A stretch of 64,000 nucleotides of DNA from NCBI GenBank assembly GCA_014379585.1, contig JACMLN010000129.1, positions 1 to 64,000 on the forward strand, in the 5' to 3' direction. The position numbers and the translations under genes were made by a program. The DNA is from Gloeobacterales cyanobacterium ES-bin-313. Lineage in GTDB: Bacteria; Cyanobacteriota; Cyanobacteriia; Gloeobacterales; Gloeobacteraceae. Under the pieces are notes generated by a model. The model was not told where the DNA came from and ran no database searches. It saw nothing but the letters and a program-made list of their open reading frames with translations. Of this stretch, positions 34,796-43,893 are shown piece after piece; within the stretch, counting starts at the first letter, position 1, and each line of letters opens with the position of its first letter.

Positions 34796-36955
34796 ATGCA
34801 AAGCACCGATTCCAGACGCATTCTCAAAAAGCTACGCAGCAAAGTGAGGCGGAGAGTTTGCTTGGGTTTGAGTGTACAGGCGTTAGATCGCTTGGAGGAA
34901 GAAGCACGTCGCCGTGGTATCTCAAGTTCAGTCTTGATCGAGCATTTTGCCGCCAGTCTCCAGGACTATCCATCGCCGATTGAGGAAAGTGAAGAGATCT
35001 TTCAGGCTCTGAGCACCTGTGCCAGCGTTGGCATTTATATTGTCAATATCCAAGGCCAAACCACTTGGAGCAATCCTCGCCTCCTCGAAATTTGTGGCTG
35101 TACTTTTGAGGAATTCAATGGAGATGGTTGGCTCGATTACATACATCCAGAAGATGTCCCCAAGGAAGAGGCTGCATGGCAAGCCTACCAACACCATTGC
35201 GTACCCTATCTCATTGAATATCGCTTGGTGCACAAAAATGGCGATGTCCACTGGGTGCGCTCTGCGCTCACGCCTATGTACGCCACCAAGGGGAAACTGC
35301 TGAGCCACGTTGGCACTTTAGAAGAGATTACCGAGCAGAAACATTTCCAAGAAGAACTCTGCAATCGCAATCATGCCCTCGAAGAAGCGATACAAAAAGC
35401 AGAACGAGCATCCCTCGCGAAGAGTGAATTTTTGGCAAACATGAGCCACGAGATCCGCACACCGATGAACGGTGTGATCGGGATGACAAGTTTGCTGCTC
35501 GATACACTACTTAGCCTCGAACAACGGGAGTACGTCGAAACAGTCCGCTCTTCCGGTGAGGCATTACTGACACTGATCAACGACATTCTGGACTTCTCAA
35601 AGATCGAGGCTGGCAAGCTCGAATTAGAAATCGTTGATTTTGAAATCTCCCAAGTTGTCGAGGAAGTGGCTGAACTGCTGGCGACCCAAGCTAATGCGAA
35701 GGGGTTGGAATTGACCTGTTTGATCGCCCCAGAAGTTCCCAAAACGGTCTGTGGCGATCCTGGTAGGCTGCGCCAGATCTTGCTCAATTTACTTGCCAAT
35801 GCCATCAAGTTTACGGTGCGCGGGAACGTTGGTCTGTACGTCCAACTCCAAGCGCAGAAAGCGGATCAAGTCACTTTGCACTTTAGCGTTTCTGATACGG
35901 GCATTGGCATCGAAGCACAGGAGCACAGCAAACTTTTTCGCTCCTTTTCCCAAGCAGATGGATCGACGACCCGACGCTACGGCGGTACTGGCCTCGGGCT
36001 GGCAATTTGCAAACAACTCGTAGAGTTGATGGGGGGCGGGATCGGGTTTACGAGTAGTCCCAATCTCGGTTCCACTTTCTACTTCACCGCTATCTTGTAT
36101 GAGCGCGAGACCGCTCCAGGGCTGGATGTTTGCCTAGAGGAGATGCGGGTGCTGATCGTCGATGACAACCCCACCAACCGCCTCGTGCTCAATCGGGTGC
36201 TCTCTGGCTGGGGCATGGTCGTTCAAGAAGCTGTCGATGGCTATCAGGCATTAGCCTTACTCAAAACATCTGCTTTTCATTTTGCAATTCTGGATCTGAT
36301 GATGCCCGACATGGACGGGTTCGACTTAGCCCGCCAGATCAGAGCGAGCCCCGCCCATGAGACGATGCGCCTGATTTTGTTGACTTCTTTTAGTGAGCGC
36401 GAGCACTCTCTGACTGCGAAGCAAGCAGGTGTCGATGCTTATCTGGCCAAACCCCTCGTGCGCCAATCCCAACTCCTCGCCTGTCTTAAGCAAGTCATCG
36501 CTATTGCGGCGGCAGTGGGTACAACTTCTACTGACCCCAGTGAAATTAGAGCTAGTAAGCAGGAGATTCCTTATTCGGTGCGCATCTTGATCGCTGAAGA
36601 TAACGCCATTAACCAGCGCGTCGCTGTGCGGCAATTAGAAAAATTGGGATACCGCGCCGATGTCGCAGCCAACGGCCTTGAAGTGCTTGAAGCCCTCGTT
36701 CGTATTCCCTACGACTTAATTTTCATGGACTGCCAAATGCCTGAGATGGATGGCTTTGAAGCAACGGCGGCGATTCGTGCCATGCCAAATAGCACTGCCA
36801 AGATCGTCATCATTGCCCTCACGGCCAATGTCATGGCAGGAGAACGAGAGCGTTGCATTGCCGCTGGCATGGATGACTATCTCAGCAAGCCGATCAGAGC
36901 CGTCAATCTTGCCGAGATGCTCAACCGCTACCTTCCAAAAGTGTCCAAATCTTGA
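34796..36955 (+). CDS. Hybrid sensor histidine kinase with two receiver domains and an RHH-like N-terminus
   Basis: A 719-residue soluble kinase. Residues about 15-55 are basic and contain [25 protein letters not shown], which resembles a ribbon-helix-helix/CopG segment. A PAS domain (about 65-185) carries the PAC end [16 protein letters not shown]. HisKA holds His218 in [11 protein letters not shown]. HATPase_c has the N box ([11 protein letters not shown]), G1 (VSDTGIGI) and G2 ([10 protein letters not shown]). Two receivers follow with phospho-acceptors Asp500 ([11 protein letters not shown]) and Asp645 ([11 protein letters not shown]). There is no membrane helix, so it senses a cytoplasmic signal. 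The output partner is unknown; the convergent response regulator is a candidate. Confidence 0.9.
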   Translation: MQSTDSRRILKKLRSKVRRRVCLGLSVQALDRLEEEARRRGISSSVLIEHFAASLQDYPSPIEESEEIFQALSTCASVGIYIVNIQGQTTWSNPRLLEICGCTFEEFNGDGWLDYIHPEDVPKEEAAWQAYQHHCVPYLIEYRLVHKNGDVHWVRSALTPMYATKGKLLSHVGTLEEITEQKHFQEELCNRNHALEEAIQKAERASLAKSEFLANMSHEIRTPMNGVIGMTSLLLDTLLSLEQREYVETVRSSGEALLTLINDILDFSKIEAGKLELEIVDFEISQVVEEVAELLATQANAKGLELTCLIAPEVPKTVCGDPGRLRQILLNLLANAIKFTVRGNVGLYVQLQAQKADQVTLHFSVSDTGIGIEAQEHSKLFRSFSQADGSTTRRYGGTGLGLAICKQLVELMGGGIGFTSSPNLGSTFYFTAILYERETAPGLDVCLEEMRVLIVDDNPTNRLVLNRVLSGWGMVVQEAVDGYQALALLKTSAFHFAILDLMMPDMDGFDLARQIRASPAHETMRLILLTSFSEREHSLTAKQAGVDAYLAKPLVRQSQLLACLKQVIAIAAAVGTTSTDPSEIRASKQEIPYSVRILIAEDNAINQRVAVRQLEKLGYRADVAANGLEVLEALVRIPYDLIFMDCQMPEMDGFEATAAIRAMPNSTAKIVIIALTANVMAGERERCIAAGMDDYLSKPIRAVNLAEMLNRYLPKVSKS

Positions 36956-37491
36956 GGAACCAGAAGCTGGATCACATTAGTGATCAGCTCTTTAATATGC
37001 ACCGGTTTACGCATGTACAGATTAAAACCTAACGCTAAAGCCTGTGCAATGCAGTCTTGCTCACATCTTCCACTGATCGCGATGGCAGGCATCCGCCAAC
37101 CTCGTGCCCGCACCTCAACAATGAACTGATCGCCATCCATACCGGGCATGGCGAGATCGCAGATCAATAGTTCAGGCTGAAACTGTTCAAGCACTTCGAG
37201 CGCTGGTAAGGCTGTATTGAAAACCTTGACCAGAGCACCCTCTAACTCCAAAACGGTGGAGAAGAGACGATTCGTATCATCGTGGTCATCAAGGGCAAGG
37301 ACCCGAATCCCTGCAAGGGGTAATACTTTCTTTGATCCATTGCATGGATCTAGACGGCTATACGCAAACGGGTTCTGATATTCTTCCCACTCTGCACGAC
37401 TGCTAAACATCTGCACTTTCCTCGCTTCTTGCTCATGGTTCTGAGAAGTAGGCGAGGCATGCATGGCGCGGCAACTGGCACACCTGAGCAT
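36928..37491 (-). CDS. Single-domain response regulator with N-terminal extension
   Basis: A 187-residue protein. Residues about 60-180 form a receiver domain ([14 protein letters not shown] acidic pocket, phospho-acceptor Asp in [13 protein letters not shown], switch Ser in AIAISG, Lys in YMRKPVH). There is no DNA-binding output. The 60-residue N-terminal extension begins [14 protein letters not shown] and is of unknown function. ATG 37491 has AGGAG close upstream; ATG 37410 with GAGGA 8 nt upstream is a good alternative. The 3' end overlaps the 3' end of the hybrid kinase gene by 28 bp on the opposite strand. Confidence 0.85.
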   Translation of the reverse strand: MLRCASCRAMHASPTSQNHEQEARKVQMFSSRAEWEEYQNPFAYSRLDPCNGSKKVLPLAGIRVLALDDHDDTNRLFSTVLELEGALVKVFNTALPALEVLEQFQPELLICDLAMPGMDGDQFIVEVRARGWRMPAIAISGRCEQDCIAQALALGFNLYMRKPVHIKELITNVIQLLVPQDLDTFGR

Positions 37492-37595
37492 GGCTCCTAC
37501 TGACCGGTTAGATAGGTCTAGCCGTCCCGATCAAAATTGGGAACAGGGAGAACTAATATAACTTGTATCCATACTACAGAATCTTTGAACGTCTC

Positions 37596-37967
37596 ATGAA
37601 TACACCATCGACCCGTGGACAGTTAGAACGCACGCTCAATCAGCAAATCCAAGCTCTCTACCGAGAGTTCATGGGCCACAGTCCTAAAAATGTCAGTTGC
37701 AACTTGGCCGATACAAAAATTACGATCGTTCTAGAAGATTCCTTGACTCCAGCAGAATCTCGACTTATGGAATCGGGGCAAGTCGAGTTAGCTTCTCAGG
37801 TTCGCGATAATCTCGATGAAGGCTTAAAGCCCCAATTAAAAACATTGATTGAGAAAGTAACAGGTGTCGCAGTCATCGATTTGATCAGCGGTGCGACGCT
37901 AGAAACAGGTCTCACAGGGGTGATCGCAGTTCTTAGTGAAGCACCACTCCTACGAGCAACTTCCTAG
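37596..37967 (+). CDS. DUF2294/MpsC-like protein
   Basis: A 123-residue soluble protein that matches the DUF2294 family (also named MpsC after a proposed membrane-potential-generating system). Visible features are the N-terminal helix LNQQIQALYREFMGHSP, the central strand TKITIVLEDSLTPAE and the final VTGVAVIDLISG. Its function is not established in cyanobacteria. ATG 37596 is preferred over TTG 37563. It is divergent from the response regulator and may share its promoter region. Confidence 0.75.
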   Translation: MNTPSTRGQLERTLNQQIQALYREFMGHSPKNVSCNLADTKITIVLEDSLTPAESRLMESGQVELASQVRDNLDEGLKPQLKTLIEKVTGVAVIDLISGATLETGLTGVIAVLSEAPLLRATS

Positions 37968-38003
37968 ACTTGGGTTCCCCTAGAAGGAAGAAGGATTAAG
38001 ATA

Positions 38004-38075
38004 AGCGGGCGAAGAGATTCGAACTCTCGACATCTACCTTGGCAAGGTAGCGCTCTACCGCTGAGCTACGCCCGC
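38004..38075 (-). tRNA. tRNA-Gly (GCC anticodon)
   Basis: The minus strand gives a complete cloverleaf. The perfect 7-bp acceptor is GCGGGCG/CGCCCGC, the D arm is TAGCTCAGCGGTAGAGC, the anticodon loop TTGCCAA gives GCC (38041-38043), and the T arm has GTTCGAATC. Discriminator T; CCA not encoded. Confidence 0.96.
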
Positions 38076-38116
38076 ATTTCGCAGAATCCTATTGTGCACA
38101 GCTTTGCAGGTGAATG

Positions 38117-38338
38117 TCAACTTCCGGTCTTGAGAAAATCCTTGTCCCAGTCGCTGTTCAGCTTACTGAGCAGCGCTTCTGCTTGGGGTTCGTTGAGAAT
38201 TAACAAGTCAGCACTGTTACGGTAGGTGCGCCCAAAACTGTCCCACCAAAAGCGGTTCAGGATGACGCGGGCACGCATCCGATTGTTGTTGGTAAAGCTG
38301 CTAATCCGATTGAACTGGTCCGGTGAGATCCGGGTCAT
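38117..38338 (-). CDS. Small hypothetical protein (73 aa)
   Basis: An ATG-started frame of 73 codons lying between tRNA-Gly and the oxidoreductase gene, 7 bp after the latter's stop on the same strand, so probably its operon partner. The sequence is rich in Arg, Asn and Trp (RARVILNRFWWDSFGRTYRNSADLL). It has helix-forming character and no signal peptide or membrane segment. I do not recognise the family. The gene is supported by its tight spacing and the absence of a competing frame. Confidence 0.6.
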   Translation of the reverse strand: MTRISPDQFNRISSFTNNNRMRARVILNRFWWDSFGRTYRNSADLLILNEPQAEALLSKLNSDWDKDFLKTGS

Positions 38339-38345
38339 GACTTTC

Positions 38346-39323
38346 TTAACCTACAAATTGGGGCATCAGGTCGGCTGCACTCCAAAGTCCACTGTGGCCA
38401 CGGCGTTGCAGAGCAATACCAGCCTTGAGATAGCCGAAAGCAGGACCACAAACATTGGCAGCCATGGAGGTTTCGTCTCCAAGGGTGAAGGTGTGGGTGG
38501 AAATCTTGCCTTCAAACGTGCGACCTGTGAGTTGCATATTCGTGCTCAGGGGCTTTTTGGGATTGCGGGTATCGACAACCCCTCCAACGCTGACGCGGTC
38601 TCGCTTACAGATGCCCGCCCGCTCTAAAAGAATGTCGTCTGCATGTTCCATCTGTTCGAGGTGCAAAATGCCGTTGGTGCGATCGAGCAAAGCTTCAATG
38701 TCAGAGTCACTCATCGCCTGGGCTTGGGTGATAGTATACCCAGTCAGGTGGCCAATGTCTTCACGGATGGTGGCACGGTACTGTTCCCAGTTGGCAATGC
38801 CCACCCCAAAAGTAATTTTGACGCTATGCACCTCGCTGAAGCTTTGGGCAGCAAGGGCAGCAGCAGCCGTCAATAGACCCGGAGTCGCTCCGCAACCTGT
38901 GACGTAGGTGATTCCGGCGCGGACAAAGTCTTTTTCTAGGGCAATCAACTGCTCGACAGCCGTGGTGCGTTTGATCGCATCGACGAGAACACCACGCCAA
39001 CCAGCATCGATAAATTGTTGCGCAACCGAGGCCATAAACGTGTTGGGCAAATTGGGAAGCGCCAAAAAGTAGCCATCCACAGGCAAATTCGCGGCCAACA
39101 GAGCCGCAATCGGCTCCTCAGACAGATTTCCGAAGGTCGGTTCAAAACCGATCGAGCCTTTCTCTCGAAACGCTTTTGCTAAAGCTTCGCCGTCTAGTCC
39201 TTCGGGACAGTAGGCATATCCTTTGCTATCCACTGCAGCCACCAAAGTCATCTGTTGCTTTTGCGACAACACCCGCGCTGCTGCTTGTCCCAATCCACCA
39301 AAGCCGAGAACACCAATTTTCAT
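38346..39323 (-). CDS. Saccharopine dehydrogenase-like oxidoreductase
   Basis: A 325-residue protein with an N-terminal Rossmann fold ([18 protein letters not shown]) and a catalytic-like domain ([39 protein letters not shown]). It corresponds to the cyanobacterial 'saccharopine dehydrogenase-like oxidoreductase' family. The true substrate is unknown; cyanobacteria do not use the saccharopine lysine route, so a polyamine or amino-acid-linked reaction (as in carboxynorspermidine dehydrogenase) is possible. ATG 39323 is clear. It is followed by the 73-residue gene. Confidence 0.78.
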   Translation of the reverse strand: MKIGVLGFGGLGQAAARVLSQKQQMTLVAAVDSKGYAYCPEGLDGEALAKAFREKGSIGFEPTFGNLSEEPIAALLAANLPVDGYFLALPNLPNTFMASVAQQFIDAGWRGVLVDAIKRTTAVEQLIALEKDFVRAGITYVTGCGATPGLLTAAAALAAQSFSEVHSVKITFGVGIANWEQYRATIREDIGHLTGYTITQAQAMSDSDIEALLDRTNGILHLEQMEHADDILLERAGICKRDRVSVGGVVDTRNPKKPLSTNMQLTGRTFEGKISTHTFTLGDETSMAANVCGPAFGYLKAGIALQRRGHSGLWSAADLMPQFVG

Positions 39324-39389
39324 GCAAAACCCAGAACATCCGCGCCCAAATTATAAACGTCTTGGGCGAGAGCGCAATGAGGAGTTTTG

Positions 39390-40022
39390 TCAAGAGTGCC
39401 AGCGCACAAACAAATCATGATCAATATTCAGTTGATCGAGGGCACGACCGACGACAAAATCGGCCAAATCTTCGATGGTTTTGGGCTGTTGGTACCATGC
39501 AGGAATCGCCGGAACGATCCGCGCACCCGCCTCCGCCAAGCTGGTGAGGTTGCGCAGGTGAATCAAACTAAAGGGGGTCTCGCGGGGTACTAGAATCAAT
39601 GGACGACCCTCTTTGAGTTGGACATCGGCAGCCCGTTCGAGCAGATCCGAACTCAATCCTGCCGCCAGTTTACCGACAGTAGACATACTGCAAGGAATTA
39701 CCACCATGCCCAACGTGCGGTAGGAACCGCTGGCAATCGAGGCACCAACATTGCCGAAAGCATGACAGCGCAGTTTGCCTGCGGTTTCACCGGTCTGTTC
39801 TCGCCAAAAATTTTCTTGGTCTTCGGGTTCAAAAGGCATTTGGGTTTGCATTTCATCTCGCCAGACCATGTGGCTGGCTCGCGATGCGACGAGATCGACT
39901 TCGAAGTCGCTGGCGAGCAAAAATTTCACCGTGCGCACAGCGTAAATCAGGCCGGAAGCTCCAGCCACTCCAACGACGATTGGACGACGAGTAGCAAGCA
40001 AAGGGGACTCAGTGCGCAACAT
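39390..40022 (-). CDS. ubiX: Flavin prenyltransferase UbiX
   Basis: A 210-residue flavoprotein that joins dimethylallyl phosphate to FMN, making the prenyl-FMN cofactor for UbiD-type decarboxylases. Motifs: [20 protein letters not shown] at the N-terminus, [26 protein letters not shown] (FMN and phosphate site), and [20 protein letters not shown]. The N-terminal ~14 residues are extra. No ubiD gene is adjacent. It is divergent from gap2 across 130 bp. Confidence 0.93.
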   Translation of the reverse strand: MLRTESPLLATRRPIVVGVAGASGLIYAVRTVKFLLASDFEVDLVASRASHMVWRDEMQTQMPFEPEDQENFWREQTGETAGKLRCHAFGNVGASIASGSYRTLGMVVIPCSMSTVGKLAAGLSSDLLERAADVQLKEGRPLILVPRETPFSLIHLRNLTSLAEAGARIVPAIPAWYQQPKTIEDLADFVVGRALDQLNIDHDLFVRWHS

Positions 40023-40152
40023 TTCTACGCTAAACGATCCAAGTCACTCATGGGCAAGCAAATAGTGTTCTATACCTGTAAAATCTTAAGGTAAACTTCA
40101 GGGTGCTGGGGTCCATCCCCACGGGCAGTCTTCACGCAGCAGGGACGGAATA

Positions 40153-41169
40153 ATGACCATTAAGGTAGCAATCAACGGTTTTGGCAGAATTGGGCGCAAC
40201 TTCTTGCGCTGCTGGTTGGGCCGCTCGGAGTCCAACTTTGAAGTAGTTGGGATCAACGATACCTCCGACCCCAAAACAAATGCCCATCTGCTCCAATACG
40301 ACTCCATGCTGGGGAAGTTTGACGGGGAAGTGACCTCCGACGCAAATTCGATTACAGCCTGCGGTCGCGTCATCAAGTGCGTTTCTGACCGCAATCCCCT
40401 CAATTTGCCTTGGAAAGATTGGGAAATCGACCTTGTGATCGAATCCACAGGCGTGTTCACCAGCCGCGAAGGTGCTTCGAAGCACCTCGAAGCCGGAGCC
40501 AAAAAGGTCTTGATCACGGCTCCTGGCAAAAATGACGATGGCACTTTTGTCGTCGGTGTCAACGATCATCTCTACACCCACGAAACCCACACGATCATCA
40601 GCAACGCGAGCTGTACCACCAACTGCCTTGCCCCAGTTGCCAAAGTGATCAATGACAACTTCAAGATCGTCAAAGGCACCATGACGACGATCCACAGTTA
40701 CACAGGCGATCAACGCCTGCTCGATGCTAGTCACCGCGACTTGCGTCGGGCACGGGGCGCCGCTTTAAGTATCGTTCCCACCTCCACAGGCGCAGCCAAA
40801 GCGATTGGTCTTGTCCTCCCTGAATTGAAGGGCAAACTTGACGGTCTTGCTTTCCGCGTGCCCACACCGAACGTTTCGGTGGTCGATCTGGTCGTCGAAG
40901 TGGAAAAAGCGACCCTGGTTGAGCAGGTGAACCACGTTCTCAAAGAAGCCGCAAATGGTTACATGAAGGGGATTCTTGCCTTTAGCGAATTGCCCTTGGT
41001 CTCCATTGACTATCGCTGCAACGATGCTTCGTCCATTGTCGATGCCGAATTCACCTTAGTTCTCAAAGACAACATGGTGAAAGTGATTGCCTGGTACGAC
41101 AACGAATGGGGCTACTCCCAGCGGGTCGTGGACCTTGCCGAACTCGTCGGCAAAAAGTGGGTCGCCTAA
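40153..41169 (+). CDS. gap2: Glyceraldehyde-3-phosphate dehydrogenase, Gap2 type
   Basis: A 338-residue type I GAPDH. It has [13 protein letters not shown] for nucleotide binding, Cys154 in [12 protein letters not shown] and its partner histidine in [10 protein letters not shown], with the C-terminal [14 protein letters not shown]. The sequence after NAD-fold strand 2 (INDTSDP with no Asp32-type block) and the [18 protein letters not shown] loop match cyanobacterial Gap2, the NADP-preferring Calvin-cycle enzyme that also works in gluconeogenesis. It is monocistronic, and a large hairpin follows the stop. Confidence 0.94.
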   Translation: MTIKVAINGFGRIGRNFLRCWLGRSESNFEVVGINDTSDPKTNAHLLQYDSMLGKFDGEVTSDANSITACGRVIKCVSDRNPLNLPWKDWEIDLVIESTGVFTSREGASKHLEAGAKKVLITAPGKNDDGTFVVGVNDHLYTHETHTIISNASCTTNCLAPVAKVINDNFKIVKGTMTTIHSYTGDQRLLDASHRDLRRARGAALSIVPTSTGAAKAIGLVLPELKGKLDGLAFRVPTPNVSVVDLVVEVEKATLVEQVNHVLKEAANGYMKGILAFSELPLVSIDYRCNDASSIVDAEFTLVLKDNMVKVIAWYDNEWGYSQRVVDLAELVGKKWVA

Positions 41170-41176
41170 ATGCTGT

Positions 41177-41206
41177 ATCCCCCTTCCAACGGCTTGGAAG
41201 GGGGAT
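41177..41206 (+). terminator. Hairpin between gap2 and a convergent gene
   Basis: A perfect 13-bp GC-rich stem (41177-41189 with 41194-41206) and a CGGC loop, 7 bp after the gap2 stop. There is no T tract. It sits at the convergence point and may act for both strands. Confidence 0.55.
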
Positions 41207-41212
41207 GGTGGT

Positions 41213-41593
41213 TTAAGAACTTGCCAGTTCTTCGGAGGGTTGGGGTTCGCTCTTTGCGGCCTCTGCCTCTGGGCACAGATAAGAAGCTGGTGCGCTCAGT
41301 GCCGTGGCCGTAGGCACAGGAATTGGTTCTTTGCAACGTACGCAATATTCTAGATCGAAGCGCGAATGGATCAGTTCTGCAAAGGAATAGCCATCGCCCT
41401 CAATGTAAAGATTGAAAAATTCGCCGCTTTCTAGCAGTCTGTCTACAAAATGATTAAAGCTTTCAGAATAGTTGCCCCGACGGTCGTAGACGCGCTCGGA
41501 ATAGGTGACTAACTTGCCTTTTTCGCTGACAAGGCAGCGGCCTTTGTTTATGTAATGTGCAATGTAGTGCTTGAGATCGTAGAAGTTCGCCAT
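41213..41593 (-). CDS. Hypothetical protein with C-x2-C pair
   Basis: A 126-residue soluble protein. The first ~95 residues look folded (MANFYDLKHYIAHYINKGR, then SESFNHFVDRLLESGEFFNLYIEG) and end in YCVRCKEPIP, a single CxxC pair that could bind metal as a dimer. The last 30 residues are Pro/Ala/Ser/Glu rich and look disordered. I do not recognise the family. It is monocistronic, converging on gap2. Confidence 0.6.
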   Translation of the reverse strand: MANFYDLKHYIAHYINKGRCLVSEKGKLVTYSERVYDRRGNYSESFNHFVDRLLESGEFFNLYIEGDGYSFAELIHSRFDLEYCVRCKEPIPVPTATALSAPASYLCPEAEAAKSEPQPSEELASS

Positions 41594-41783
41594 TGAGAGA
41601 CACCCACTTTTGTGATCCCCATTTCAAGGATGTACTCACATAGGTTAGGCGCTTCTCTTCTGAAAATACCTAATCTTCGCTAAAGTTAATCCTGCTCACA
41701 ATTCTACTTATTTGCTGTTGCATATATACACAAACAGAGATGATTAAAGTAGAAGTGTTTACTCAGCAAAAGTTGATATTCCC

Positions 41784-42371
41784 ATGCAACAGGTAATTTT
41801 AGCGACAGGAAATCCTGGAAAACTTTTAGAACTCCAGGCGCTCTTGGCCCCCACAGGCTGGCAGATTTTAGCGAAGCCAGCATCTTTAGAGATTGAAGAA
41901 ACCGGAAGCACTTTTCAAGAAAATGCCCATCTCAAAGCTTTACAGGTGGCCAAAGTGACTGGGCATTGGGCTTTAGCGGACGATTCTGGTTTGGAGGTAG
42001 ACGCTTTAGGTGGAGCACCGGGGGTCTATTCGGCGCGCTATGGCTCGGACGATGCGGACAGAATCGCTCGCCTATTGGCAGCCCTCAAAGAGACAACAAT
42101 GCGGACAGCACGCTTTGTCTGCGTCTTAGCCATTGCCAGTCCGCAAAAAGTGATCCTCAGTGTCGAAGGCATCTGTGATGGCGAAATTCTAGATGCCCAG
42201 CGAGGCGGCGGTGGCTTTGGCTACGATCCAATTTTTTGGGTGCCAGAGCTAGGCAAAAGCTTCGCTGAACTTTCCACCGCTGAAAAATCCCTGCATAGTC
42301 ATCGTGGAAAAGCGATGGCAGCACTTCGCGAGGCAGTTCTCAAGCTAGCGACGGATGAGGCGAATGCCTAA
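41784..42371 (+). CDS. rdgB: XTP/dITP diphosphatase (RdgB/HAM1)
   Basis: A 195-residue house-cleaning pyrophosphatase that hydrolyses dITP, XTP and ITP to monophosphates. It has the N-terminal ATGNPGKLLELQALL, the substrate/metal block ENAHLKALQVAKVTGHWALADDSGLEVDALGG, and the C-terminal GGGGFGYDPIFWVPELGKSFAELS and SHRGKAM. ATG 41784 gives the usual length. It converges on the 5-formyl-THF cyclo-ligase gene, with a 27-bp overlap of the two 3' ends. Confidence 0.95.
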   Translation: MQQVILATGNPGKLLELQALLAPTGWQILAKPASLEIEETGSTFQENAHLKALQVAKVTGHWALADDSGLEVDALGGAPGVYSARYGSDDADRIARLLAALKETTMRTARFVCVLAIASPQKVILSVEGICDGEILDAQRGGGGFGYDPIFWVPELGKSFAELSTAEKSLHSHRGKAMAALREAVLKLATDEANA

Positions 42372-42887
42372 CTCAGTGGCGATACCGGCTAGAGGCTGAT
42401 CCCAGGGATCTCTAGGTAGTTCTGGGAAGACAAATTCAGAAAAGCAAATGCCGAGGGTAGGTAAGGGATAGCTGGCTAGGAAGCGGTCATAATAGCCACC
42501 GCCGTAGCCAAGCCGAAATCCTTGATGGTCGCAGGCGAGGGCTGGCACGAGGGCAAGCGCAGCCTCAGAGGGATCGATGCTCTGACAATCAAGCTGGGGT
42601 TCCTGGATGCCGTACTTACCGATAGTGAGACGTTCAGGCTCGTAGCGGTGCCAGATCAAGGTGCGCTCGACAACGCGGGGAATGACCCAAGTGCAAGGAA
42701 CATCGGCGAAGAGGGCGATTAGATCCGGTTCTTGACGAAAAGCAAGATAGGCCAGAACAACTTGATGACGACCTGCTAAAAAAGTAGCGAGATGAGCAGC
42801 CAGAGCCAAACTATGCTCTTGAAGCCTCTGCGCGCTGATCTGCTGCCGTTGCGCAAGGCACTGAGCGCGCCATTGCGCCTTGTTCAC
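42345..42887 (-). CDS. 5-formyltetrahydrofolate cyclo-ligase
   Basis: A 180-residue ATP-dependent enzyme (MTHFS) that returns 5-formyl-THF to 5,10-methenyl-THF. Visible motifs: the N-terminal basic helix, VLAYLAFRQEPDL, the RLGYGGGYYDRFLA phosphate loop and the C-terminal LGICFSEF. It starts by ATGA overlap with the upstream RGG-tail gene (42884-42887), so the two are co-translated. This coupling between a one-carbon enzyme and a putative RNA-binding protein is unusual. Confidence 0.9.
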   Translation of the reverse strand: MNKAQWRAQCLAQRQQISAQRLQEHSLALAAHLATFLAGRHQVVLAYLAFRQEPDLIALFADVPCTWVIPRVVERTLIWHRYEPERLTIGKYGIQEPQLDCQSIDPSEAALALVPALACDHQGFRLGYGGGYYDRFLASYPLPTLGICFSEFVFPELPRDPWDQPLAGIATELGIRLIRR

Positions 42888-43753
42888 TCCTCCGATTTGG
42901 GGCGGGGCCGAGGGGGCCGCACAAGGCCACCACCCTCTGGACGCGGTCTCAAACCGCCACCGCCAGTGCCCTCGGAACGCCCTCGGAAGCTACCACCGCT
43001 ACTTCCACTTGGGCGAGCGCCACGGAAACCGCCACCGCCACCAGGACGGCGCACTGCAGGGGGCTTAGGTAGGGTCGTAATCGGGGTTCCGTCTTGGATG
43101 GTCAACGTTTCGTTGTCGCGGCGTACTTCAATATCCCAGAATTGACCACGGGCGTTGTCCGGCAAAGTGCCTTCGAGGCGGAGTTTAAAAGCACGACCTG
43201 GTTTTTTCTTTTTGCTTTGCTGACGAATCTTGAGAAGGACAAAACCTTCTTGCTGGGATTGAAAAGCAATTTCGCCTCGTACAGAGAAGAAACCGTCTAC
43301 CCCTTCAAGATTGGCCGTGGAGTAGAGGAGCGGTCCTTTTTCGGACTCACTACTCTCCTCAAAGCCGTCGCCTTCATCCTCTCCCGTGAGGTCTTCTTTT
43401 TCGGCTCTCAAGCCTTCCGGGTTAAGAGACCAAACACCGACGATCTGGGTGTGGAGGCCACCCCCTTCTCGTGTACGCGGATAGACAACCCAGGGATGGT
43501 TGACCGATAAGTCGAGATGTTTGCGCACCAGACTGAGGACACGACCAAGTAGAACCGCATCGATAGCAACACCATCGTCGGTATGCAAGGTGCCCTGGGT
43601 AATGCGTTCTTCGCTCGGTTCATAGCGGCCATGGACGATGCCGATGGCGCGATATTGCAGGGGTTCGCTGGGCGCAGGAAAAGGACCTGGAACTTCCTCG
43701 GGAATGACAACGCTGTCCAGATCGAGGGGAGGCAGAGACGGAGTAAAGCTCAT
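42884..43753 (-). CDS. Hypothetical protein with Gly/Arg-rich (RGG) tail
   Basis: About 289 residues. The N-terminal ~90 residues contain YRAIGIVHGRYEPSEERITQGTL, then a strongly acidic insertion (EDEGDGFEESSESE), a beta-rich domain (FFSVRGEIAFQSQQEGFVLLKIRQQ) with a KKKK stretch, and a C-terminal ~55 residues of RGG/RPG repeats (GGGGGFRGARP, GGSFRGRSEG). RGG tails commonly bind RNA. I recall similar unnamed proteins in cyanobacteria, but no function. ATG 43753 is preferred over GTG 43774. Its stop overlaps the cyclo-ligase start. Confidence 0.65.
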   Translation of the reverse strand: MSFTPSLPPLDLDSVVIPEEVPGPFPAPSEPLQYRAIGIVHGRYEPSEERITQGTLHTDDGVAIDAVLLGRVLSLVRKHLDLSVNHPWVVYPRTREGGGLHTQIVGVWSLNPEGLRAEKEDLTGEDEGDGFEESSESEKGPLLYSTANLEGVDGFFSVRGEIAFQSQQEGFVLLKIRQQSKKKKPGRAFKLRLEGTLPDNARGQFWDIEVRRDNETLTIQDGTPITTLPKPPAVRRPGGGGGFRGARPSGSSGGSFRGRSEGTGGGGLRPRPEGGGLVRPPRPRPKSEE

Positions 43754-43893
43754 AGACGCAAAAGAGGCCAGCACGACAAAATCTGCTCTTACTGTGACAT
43801 AAGCGACCTACTTTCGCACGATTCATGTGCGAGATTCCTAAATCCGGTTGGTTTGCCCTGCGGGCTAGGATTGCAAAAACAGATGATGGCACG

